Below are positions 1 to 4,485 of a stretch of DNA of 10,630 bases, piece after piece. Origin of the DNA: an uncultured Lachnospiraceae bacterium (GTDB taxonomy: Bacteria > Bacillota > Clostridia > Lachnospirales > Lachnospiraceae); the NCBI GenBank assembly GCA_910586025.1, contig CAJUIO010000113.1:1-10630 (forward strand). The letters are read 5' to 3'. The first letter of the stretch is position 1. Each line of letters starts with the position of its first letter. Below the pieces are notes generated by a model that was given only the letters and a program-made list of their open reading frames with translations, searched no databases and had not been told where the DNA came from. The position numbers were made by a program, and so were the translations under genes.

Positions 1-43
1 TGTTTTTAAGAAGAGGTTTATGAGGGATGTCAGGAATGATTGA
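1..43 (+). CDS. Possible 3' end of an upstream gene (response regulator?)
   Basis: The frame beginning at base 2 is open to a TGA at 41-43 and gives a short basic tail, VFKKRFMRDVRND. A second frame ends earlier, at a TGA at 21-23 (FLRRGL). AgrC-type kinases are usually preceded or followed by a LytTR response regulator, and a basic C-terminus overlapping the kinase start by 17 bases would fit translational coupling. Only about 13 codons are visible, so identity and even frame are inference. Confidence 0.25.
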   Translation, partial: VFKKRFMRDVRND

Positions 44-1316
44 GAGTGTGGCGTTAATATTGGAAGCATTTATTTTTATTATTGCCTTGTCGAATCTGTT
101 TGACAGGCGTTTGAAAATTAATGTTTATACTATCATATTGCTGGTAGTGTATCTTTTTGTTTTTGAAGCGATTAATATCGGCGATCTACCTAAATATATA
201 TCGCTCTTAGCATATGGGGCGATTATTGTATATTGCTTATTCATATATAAAAAAAGTATTCGGGTAACGCTGATAAATTTTTTCTTGTCATTTATAATAG
301 TCGGATTATTACAATTGATTTCATGTATGCCAGTGTATTATTTGTATGATAGAGATAATGGTATATCTGGTATGAATAGCTTGTTAGTGAATGCGATAAG
401 TGTTATTGCTATAATAGTTCTTGGTAGCAAAGTAAGATTTAAGGGGATATCAGACTTTATTCATCAAAGAAGTTGGATAGTTAAAACTATCTTTGCTAGT
501 ATTACTTTATATTTTTTTGTTAATATATTTTATGTGTTTAAGAATAATGTAATAGAAAATTCTGATGTTATTCAAATTGTATTTTTTGTAATCCTATTTT
601 TCTTAATTATTAATGAGTGGCAGAAAGCAATAGAGGATGCAGAAAGAAAAAGGACACAACTTGAAATGAATGAGTTATATTATGATGCATATGATGAATT
701 AATCTTATTGATTAGAGAAAGGCAACACGATATGAAAAATCATATTAATGCAATTCTTGGTATGATTCATACTATTGATAATTATGAAGATTTGGTGGAG
801 AGCCAAAAGCAATATTGTAATGATGTGGTGGAGAAAAGTAAAGAGACAAAATTGTTACTTTCTATTGGAAATCCTCTGGTGGCTGGTTTCTTCTATAGAA
901 AATATCAAGAAGCGCAGAAAAAGAAAATTTCTATAGAGTGTAAAGTGTTTTCTAAGGAAAACAATTACTTCATCCCTGAGTATGAATTAATTGAAATGTT
1001 GGGGATTTTACTTGATAATGCAATAGAGGCATTGGGAGAAAAAGAGGAATTGGATAAAAATATATATGTTGAAATAGGTGACAGAGAGAAAGAGTTTTCG
1101 GTTCTGGTAGCCAATAATAGCAGAATTTACGGACCAAATGAAATATGTAAATTTTTTCAGAAAGATTTTACTAGCAAAGGGAAAGGCCATGGAATAGGGT
1201 TAACGAAATTAAAGAAGATGGTGCAAAAGAGAGAAGGAGATATAATCGTGACAAATGAAAATATAAACGGGAATAATTGTCTGCAATTTTGTGCCGTTAT
1301 GCCTAAAAATGGGTAG
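27..1316 (+). CDS. AgrC-like GHKL sensor histidine kinase
   Basis: This 429-residue membrane kinase probably senses a cyclic peptide and phosphorylates a partner regulator that is outside the window. About seven hydrophobic segments fill residues 5-197 (near 5-25, 32-50, 56-75, 79-102, 118-135, 153-172 and 179-197). A short linker leads to a dimerisation helix with the H-box RERQHDMKNHIN, where His234 is the likely phospho-acceptor. The ATPase domain follows, with N-box LLDNAIEAL (Asn331) and G-box GKGHGIGL (385-392). This architecture and the HDxKNH box match the AgrC family (HPK10). The start at 27 has AAGAAGAGG about ten bases upstream; Met4 at 36 is an alternative. The gene is strikingly AT-rich (about 30% GC by eye) compared with everything to its right. 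It converges on agrBD, whereas classical agr operons read agrB-D-C-A in one direction. That it senses the adjacent AgrD peptide is inferred from proximity only. Confidence 0.9.
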   Translation: MSGMIESVALILEAFIFIIALSNLFDRRLKINVYTIILLVVYLFVFEAINIGDLPKYISLLAYGAIIVYCLFIYKKSIRVTLINFFLSFIIVGLLQLISCMPVYYLYDRDNGISGMNSLLVNAISVIAIIVLGSKVRFKGISDFIHQRSWIVKTIFASITLYFFVNIFYVFKNNVIENSDVIQIVFFVILFFLIINEWQKAIEDAERKRTQLEMNELYYDAYDELILLIRERQHDMKNHINAILGMIHTIDNYEDLVESQKQYCNDVVEKSKETKLLLSIGNPLVAGFFYRKYQEAQKKKISIECKVFSKENNYFIPEYELIEMLGILLDNAIEALGEKEELDKNIYVEIGDREKEFSVLVANNSRIYGPNEICKFFQKDFTSKGKGHGIGLTKLKKMVQKREGDIIVTNENINGNNCLQFCAVMPKNG

Positions 1317-1343
1317 ATACCGAAAGGTTATCTACCCATTTTT
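1305..1343. terminator. Bidirectional intrinsic terminator shared by the kinase gene and agrBD
   Basis: TGGGTAGATA (1310-1319) pairs perfectly with TATCTACCCA (1329-1338). A CC/GG pair closed by a GAAA loop (1322-1325) caps the stem, leaving one bulged T at 1328. The stem is flanked by AAAAA (1305-1309) and TTTTT (1339-1343), so both transcripts end in a U tract. The rightward stem contains the kinase stop codon (1314-1316). The agrD stop lies at 1346-1348, only 3 bases beyond the hairpin. Confidence 0.88.
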
Positions 1344-1345
1344 CT

Positions 1346-1474
1346 CTACTCATCAAACGGATGATGCGGCTCTCCGAAAAAGACACCACTTGTAAAATCA
1401 CGCCATACAAAATACCCCATTGCAAGTGCAAAACTGCAAACATGGAACATATTTTTCCTAACCCAATTCTTCAC
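1346..1474 (-). CDS. agrD: AgrD-like cyclic lactone autoinducer precursor (42 aa)
   Basis: This small gene encodes the precursor of a quorum-sensing peptide that AgrB would cut and cyclise. It starts at GTG (1472-1474), nine bases after AAAGGAGG (complement of 1484-1491), which lies inside the agrB coding sequence. An in-frame TGA just upstream leaves no earlier start. Residues 1-25 are a basic, amphipathic and hydrophobic leader (MKNWVRKNMF...). Next comes the core DFTSGVFF (26-33), then the acidic, proline-containing tail GEPHHPFDE (34-42), which resembles the DEPEVP-type tail of staphylococcal AgrD. If AgrB cuts after Phe33, the ring is Ser29-Gly30-Val31-Phe32-Phe33, five residues as in S. 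aureus AIPs, but closed as a lactone through Ser instead of a thiolactone. The only Cys (Cys13) is in the leader. The gene overlaps agrB by 17 bases in another frame, implying translational coupling. The length of the N-terminal exocyclic tail cannot be read from the sequence. Confidence 0.85.
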   Translation of the reverse strand: MKNWVRKNMFHVCSFALAMGYFVWRDFTSGVFFGEPHHPFDE

Positions 1475-2042
1475 GATATTTCACCTCCTTTAACTTTGGT
1501 GTTATAGCCATTTGGAGCGTGTGGAGTACGAGCGTCCAAAAGGTTATCATAGAATGATTATTTTGTGATGATACTGCAGACATCACGGCTATGAGTACGG
1601 CGATCATTGCGGTAAGTACCAATGTCTGGATCCTGGTCCTGCGGATGTATTCGGCATCCTTCTCCTTTTTCCGGTTCAGGGAGGTGGGGCCTACCGCATA
1701 ATTTATGACTGCGCATAAGAGTAAAATGAGGTAAACACACCAGAGGGGAAGCCTTACATACACCGGCAGAAAATTGACGGAAAGGTACAGATAAACAAAG
1801 GAAAAGGCAACGCATCCTAAATATGTTTTGAAGTGTACCCCGCCATTCTTGCTTCTGAGGAACAGGAACGGTATCAATGCAAAGAGAAAAGGAATAAATC
1901 TTCCCGTGATGCAGAAAAAGGCGCTGAAAAGTATTATTTTGCTGATGTCGTAGCATATGGACAAAAGCGAATATCGTATCAGACTGATCTCCCGGTCCGA
2001 AAATCCAAATTCCTGCTGAGCCTTCTGCATTAGAAAATCCAT
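1458..2042 (-). CDS. agrB: AgrB-like autoinducer prepeptide endopeptidase
   Basis: This 194-residue membrane cysteine endopeptidase cleaves the C-terminal tail of AgrD and forms the cyclic peptide. Its length matches the AgrB family. The active-site signature is clear: RSKNGGVHFKTYLGC puts His70 and Cys77 seven residues apart, as His77 and Cys84 are in S. aureus AgrB, after the conserved GG. Hydrophobic segments lie near 30-62, 75-97, 100-115 and 138-180. The N-terminus (QQEFGFSDREISLIRYSL) is the usual amphipathic AgrB start. The ATG at 2042 is the only in-frame start after an upstream stop; AGGAAAGG lies about 12 bases before it, a little far. The 3' end carries the agrD ribosome binding site and overlaps agrD. 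GC content is about 45%, nearer the housekeeping genes than the facing kinase. Confidence 0.93.
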   Translation of the reverse strand: MDFLMQKAQQEFGFSDREISLIRYSLLSICYDISKIILFSAFFCITGRFIPFLFALIPFLFLRSKNGGVHFKTYLGCVAFSFVYLYLSVNFLPVYVRLPLWCVYLILLLCAVINYAVGPTSLNRKKEKDAEYIRRTRIQTLVLTAMIAVLIAVMSAVSSQNNHSMITFWTLVLHTLQMAITPKLKEVKYREELG

Positions 2043-2101
2043 AGCATGTTCAAGCCTTTCCTGAAATCTGCGTTAACTGTTTCCGCTTCCAAACACTCAT
2101 T

Positions 2102-2123
2102 GCCGCTTTGCGGCGTTCCGCCG
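2102..2123 (-). promoter_or_regulatory. Two mutually exclusive small hairpins in the presumed agrBD leader
   Basis: GCCGC (2102-2106) can pair with GCGGC (2110-2114) around a TTT loop. Alternatively CGGCG (2111-2115) can pair with CGCCG (2119-2123) around TTC. The two stems share 2111-2114, so only one can form at a time. They lie 60-80 bases upstream of the agrB start. No U tract follows either stem, so they are not simple terminators. A regulatory role is inference. Confidence 0.3.
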
Positions 2124-2142
2124 TAGACGAAAGCCGGCTGAC

Positions 2143-2175
2143 CCGTTCAAACTTTGAAGTTCAAACTTTGAACGG
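2143..2175. repeat. Tandem 14-bp repeat forming a near-perfect palindrome; candidate operator for agrBD
   Basis: GTTCAAACTTTGAA occurs twice back to back (2145-2158 and 2159-2172). Each copy contains the 13-bp inverted repeat TTCAAA-C-TTTGAA. The outer arms CCGTTCAAA (2143-2151) and TTTGAACGG (2167-2175) are also exact inverted repeats. The block sits about 100-130 bases upstream of agrB. On the minus strand two GTT-centred nonamers, ACCGTTCAA (2176-2168) and AAAGTTTGA (2155-2147), are exactly 21 bp apart. This is the spacing of tandem LytTR-regulator (AgrA-type) sites, and each matches the AgrA consensus at 8 of 9 positions as I remember it. Regulator binding is inferred. I do not see a convincing -10/-35 pair next to it. 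Confidence 0.5.
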
Positions 2176-2202
2176 TAAATCTGATTTCATCTTATCAAGT
2201 GG

Positions 2203-2214
2203 ATTCCCGGGAAT
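2203..2214. repeat. 12-bp perfect palindrome ATTCCCGGGAAT
   Basis: The 12 bases are exactly self-complementary and lie in the AT-rich upstream region between the agrBD and rho start sites. They could be a dimeric repressor site. Palindromes of this length also occur by chance, and no neighbouring promoter is clear. Confidence 0.25.
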
Positions 2215-2225
2215 TTGATTTTCAT

Positions 2226-2253
2226 ATTGAACAGTGGTTTCAAGGCATTGAAC
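2226..2253 (-). promoter_or_regulatory. Pair of GTTCAAT motifs spaced 21 bp, possible LytTR-type site
   Basis: On the minus strand GTTCAAT occurs at 2253-2247 and at 2232-2226, exactly 21 bp (two helical turns) apart. The core resembles the GTTCAAA cores of the tandem palindrome about 55 bases closer to agrB. Direct repeats with this period are typical binding sites of LytTR response regulators. With the AgrA nonamer consensus as I recall it, each copy matches about 7 of 9 positions. No experimental or comparative support is available here. Confidence 0.3.
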
Positions 2254-2334
2254 TGGTAAAATTTTCCTGTTTTGCTGTAAAATGACATAAAAAAATCGGT
2301 TCAGTATCAAAAAATGATAATTGAGCAGTTAAAT

Positions 2335-2367
2335 TGGCTGCGGCAGGCCGGGCGCACTCCGCAGCCA
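2335..2367. repeat. GC-rich 9-bp inverted repeat upstream of the rho promoter
   Basis: TGGCTGCGG (2335-2343) pairs perfectly with CCGCAGCCA (2359-2367) around a 15-base loop. It lies between the two divergent transcription units. No T tract follows on either strand, so it does not look like a standard terminator. It may be a decayed terminator or a protein site; its role is unknown. Confidence 0.35.
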
Positions 2368-2440
2368 GGGCCTTTGACACCTGAATCTTGTTTATGATTT
2401 TTTTATGAAAAATATACTTTCTATTTTTCAGGTTGTGGTG

Positions 2441-2446
2441 TATAAT
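2441..2446 (+). promoter_or_regulatory. Probable -10 box of the rho promoter
   Basis: A perfect TATAAT at 2441-2446 is preceded directly by TG. No strong -35 sits 17 bases upstream; the best is a weak TTTCTA at 2418-2423. A consensus TTGACA occurs at 2374-2379, but the nearest good -10-like element, TATGAT (2393-2398), is only 13 bases away. If TATAAT is used, transcription starts near 2453 and rho has a leader of about 110 bases. Confidence 0.5.
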
Positions 2447-2465
2447 GCTTTTACGGGCATTTCAA

Positions 2466-2546
2466 ATGACAAGTCGTGATATAAATCCCATTGAGCAGTT
2501 ATTAACATTAGAGTGGAAAATGAAAATGTTACTGAATAACTTATAA
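2466..2546 (+). CDS. Possible 26-codon leader ORF upstream of rho (weak)
   Basis: An ATG at 2466 opens a 26-codon frame (MTSRDINPIEQLL..., ending MLLNNL) that stops at 2544-2546, ten bases before the rho ribosome binding site. It lies wholly within the predicted rho leader. The upstream region has only ACGGG as a poor ribosome binding site, and the peptide resembles nothing I know. It may be a regulatory leader peptide or a chance open frame; chance is more likely. Confidence 0.15.
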   Translation: MTSRDINPIEQLLTLEWKMKMLLNNL

Positions 2547-2565
2547 TAATGAAATGGAGGATTGT

Positions 2566-4044
2566 ATGAGAGAGAAGTATGAGTCTTTAGCTCTTGCAGA
2601 TTTAAAGGCAATTGCGAAAGCGAGAGGACTGAGAGGTACTTCCACCATGAAGAAATCAGATCTGGTGGAACTGATGCTGACAGAGGATGAAAAGGACAGG
2701 GCGGCCGGGAAAACTGTGCAGCCAAAGCCGGTCAGTGCACCCAGGACAGCTGACAGACGCACGGAGGAAGTGAAGGCGGAAGCCCCCAGGCAGGAAAGCC
2801 GTGAGGAGGCAAAGGCAAAGGAAGAGACGAGAGGCCGTGAGGAGACAAGGCCGAGAGAAGATTCCAGGAGCCGCGAGGAGGCTAAGGGGGAAGAGGACAA
2901 GTATCCGACCGAGCTCGACAGCGGAATCTCCGCCAACGGTATCCTGGAGGTTATGCCGGACGGGTATGGCTTTATCCGGTGTGAAAATTATCTTCCCGGT
3001 GAGAGGGACGTGTATGTGGCACCCAGCCAGATCCGGAGATTCGGCCTGAAGACGGGGGACATTCTTGAGGGAAATACCAGAATCAAGACTCAGGGTGAAA
3101 AGTTTGCGGCGCTTCTTTATGTAAAGAGTATTAACGGATACACACCCGAAGAGGCTGCAAAGAGGACAAACTTTGAGGATATGACACCTATTTTCCCCAA
3201 CGAGCGTCTTCATCTTGAGATGCCGGGGGCAAGCGTTGCCATGAGGATCATGGATCTGATCAGCCCTGTGGGAAAAGGGCAGAGAGGTATGATCGTTTCG
3301 CCTCCCAAGGCCGGTAAGACCACATTGCTTAAGGAGGTTGCAAAGTCCATAAAGAGGAACTCTCCGGAGGTACATCTGATTATCCTGCTGATTGACGAGC
3401 GTCCGGAGGAAGTGACGGATATCAAGGAGGCTATCGAGGGGCCTAACGTGGAGGTTATCTATTCCACCTTTGACGAGCTCCCCGAGCATCACAAGAGAGT
3501 GTCGGAGATGGTGATCGAGAGGGGAAAGCGCCTGGTGGAGCACAAGAAGGACGTTATGATCCTGATCGACAGTATTACCAGACTTACCAGGGCCTACAAC
3601 CAGACCGTTCCGCCCAGCGGAAGAACGCTTTCCGGCGGTCTCGACCCGGCGGCGCTGCATATGCCCAAGAGATTTTTCGGAGCGGCGAGAAATATGAGAG
3701 AAGGCGGCTCCCTTACCATTCTGGCTACGGCGCTTGTGGATACGGGAAGCAAGATGGACGACGTGGTATACGAGGAATTTAAGGGAACGGGCAACATGGA
3801 GCTTGTGCTCGACCGCAAGCTTTCCGAAAAGAGAGTGTTCCCGGCAATTGACATACCGAAATCCGGAACCAGAAGAGAGGATCTCCTGCTCGCTTCCGAC
3901 GAGCTCGAGGCGATCAATATCATCCGCAAGGCATTGAACGGAATGAAGGCGGAGGAAGCGGTTGATAAGATTCTGGACATGTTCGCAAGAACCAGGAATA
4001 ATCAGGAATTTGTCAACACTGTCAAAAAAATGAAGTTTATCTGA
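2566..4044 (+). CDS. rho: Transcription termination factor Rho
   Basis: This is the hexameric RNA helicase/ATPase that ends transcription at factor-dependent sites. Residues 1-42 form the Rho_N helical domain (LADLKAIAKARGL). Residues about 45-115 are a low-complexity insertion rich in Glu, Arg and Lys. Residues 122-190 are the cold-shock-like RNA-binding domain (GILEVMPDGYGFIRC). The ATPase core has Walker A SPPKAGKTT (245-253), the catalytic-Glu segment LLIDERPEEV, Walker B VMILIDS (330-336), the Q-loop PPSGRTLSGGLDPAA, and the KGTGNMELVLDR region. At 492 residues it is longer than E. coli Rho (419) because of the insertion, a feature known in several Gram-positive lineages. The start is placed at ATG 2566 because GGAGG (2556-2560) lies five bases upstream; the ATG at 2554 overlaps that ribosome binding site. 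No intrinsic terminator is visible after it. Confidence 0.97.
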   Translation: MREKYESLALADLKAIAKARGLRGTSTMKKSDLVELMLTEDEKDRAAGKTVQPKPVSAPRTADRRTEEVKAEAPRQESREEAKAKEETRGREETRPREDSRSREEAKGEEDKYPTELDSGISANGILEVMPDGYGFIRCENYLPGERDVYVAPSQIRRFGLKTGDILEGNTRIKTQGEKFAALLYVKSINGYTPEEAAKRTNFEDMTPIFPNERLHLEMPGASVAMRIMDLISPVGKGQRGMIVSPPKAGKTTLLKEVAKSIKRNSPEVHLIILLIDERPEEVTDIKEAIEGPNVEVIYSTFDELPEHHKRVSEMVIERGKRLVEHKKDVMILIDSITRLTRAYNQTVPPSGRTLSGGLDPAALHMPKRFFGAARNMREGGSLTILATALVDTGSKMDDVVYEEFKGTGNMELVLDRKLSEKRVFPAIDIPKSGTRREDLLLASDELEAINIIRKALNGMKAEEAVDKILDMFARTRNNQEFVNTVKKMKFI

Positions 4045-4052
4045 TAAAAAGC

Positions 4053-4081
4053 TTGCATACTGTGATGAGCTGTGATACAAT
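4053..4081 (+). promoter_or_regulatory. Sigma-A-type promoter of rpmE
   Basis: TTGCAT (4053-4058) is followed after exactly 17 bases by TACAAT (4076-4081), with an extended -10 TG at 4073-4074. The predicted start is near 4088, giving a leader of about 70 bases before rpmE. The promoter begins nine bases after the rho stop codon. Confidence 0.75.
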
Positions 4082-4087
4082 AAAAAA

Positions 4088-4156
4088 GCTGTTTCGGACA
4101 AAGTAAGATGGTGAAGACAGAAATTGAAACATAGTTTATTATAGAGAGGTGAGAAC
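4088..4156 (+). promoter_or_regulatory. rpmE 5' leader, possible autoregulatory structure
   Basis: The predicted 70-base leader holds GTTTC (4091-4095), complementary to GAAAC (4126-4130), enclosing a purine-rich loop, then the ribosome binding site AGAGGTGAG. L31 mRNAs in several bacterial groups have structured leaders bound by the protein. The short stem seen here is too weak to assign this leader to a known class. Confidence 0.2.
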
Positions 4157-4363
4157 ATGAAAGAAGGACTGCATCCTGATTATTATCAGGCGACTGTAAC
4201 TTGTAACTGTGGCAACACATTTGTGACAGGTTCAACCAAGAAAGACATCCACGTTGAAGTTTGTTCTAAATGTCATCCGTTCTACACAGGCCAGCAGAAG
4301 GCGGCAAGAGCTGACGGACGTATAGAGAAGTTCAACAAGAAGTACGGTGTAGTAAACAAATAG
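4157..4363 (+). CDS. rpmE: 50S ribosomal protein L31, zinc-binding (type A)
   Basis: This 68-residue protein belongs to the large ribosomal subunit and forms part of the bridge to the small subunit. Four cysteines, Cys16 and Cys18 (CNC) with Cys36 and Cys39 (CSKC), make the zinc site, which marks it as the C+ form and not the zinc-free paralogue made under zinc starvation. The motif KCHPFYTG (38-45) is diagnostic of L31, and the opening MKEGLHPDYY is typical. AGAGGTGAG sits about five bases upstream of the ATG. It has its own promoter just upstream and a terminator just downstream, so it is probably a single-gene unit between rho and the DUF1385 gene, as is common in Clostridia. Confidence 0.98.
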   Translation: MKEGLHPDYYQATVTCNCGNTFVTGSTKKDIHVEVCSKCHPFYTGQQKAARADGRIEKFNKKYGVVNK

Positions 4364-4380
4364 GTTAAGTACAGTACAAT

Positions 4381-4417
4381 AAGGTTGAGGTGTTACACTG
4401 CATCTCAGCCTTGTTTT
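4381..4417 (+). terminator. Intrinsic terminator of rpmE
   Basis: AAGGTTGAG (4381-4389) pairs with CTCAGCCTT (4404-4412) in a nine-pair stem with one T-G wobble and a 14-base loop. It is followed by GTTTTGTGTT. It begins 17 bases after the rpmE stop. Confidence 0.75.
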
Positions 4418-4441
4418 GTGTTATGGAAATATTGCGGACAA

Positions 4442-4467
4442 GGCGGCTTTGGCCGTCGGTTTGTTTT
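4442..4467 (+). promoter_or_regulatory. Second short hairpin before the DUF1385 gene
   Basis: GGCGGC (4442-4447) pairs with GCCGTC (4452-4457) around a TTTG loop, with one G-T pair, and GGTTTGTTTT follows. It resembles a weak terminator or attenuator 20 bases before the DUF1385 ribosome binding site. I could not find a good -35/-10 pair in 4413-4480, so how the next gene is transcribed is unclear. Confidence 0.3.
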
Positions 4468-4485
4468 GATAGAGAGGGAATGAAC

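Larger units (their letters stand above)
2320..2501 (+). repeat. 12-bp direct repeat ATTGAGCAGTTA, two copies
   Basis: Exact copies lie at 2320-2331 and 2490-2501, 170 bases apart, bracketing the probable rho promoter. The second copy lies in the predicted rho leader. The meaning is unknown; chance is possible in a 500-base gap. Confidence 0.3.

Noticed and set aside
1833..2033. A 66-codon plus-strand frame opposite agrB
   Set aside because: The minus strand has the AgrB His/Cys active site and membrane pattern. The plus frame has no start signals.
2374..2398. TTGACA (2374-2379) paired with TATGAT (2393-2398) as a rho promoter
   Set aside because: The spacer is only 13 bases, too short for a standard sigma-A promoter. 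TATAAT at 2441 was preferred as the -10.
2043..2553. A CRISPR array or tRNA in the large intergenic region
   Set aside because: Only one tandem pair and a few short repeats are present, without regular spacers. No cloverleaf or CCA-ended structure could be found.
2656..4158. A 500-codon open frame on the minus strand opposite rho
   Set aside because: It is antisense to a clear Rho gene, resembles no family and has no suitable ribosome binding site. Long shadow frames are expected opposite GC-balanced genes with biased codon use.
4390..4485. N-terminal extension of the DUF1385 protein from ATG 4390
   Set aside because: The extension lies across the rpmE terminator stem, and the family begins near MRNKKSFRSCGIGGQ. 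A good ribosome binding site serves ATG 4486.
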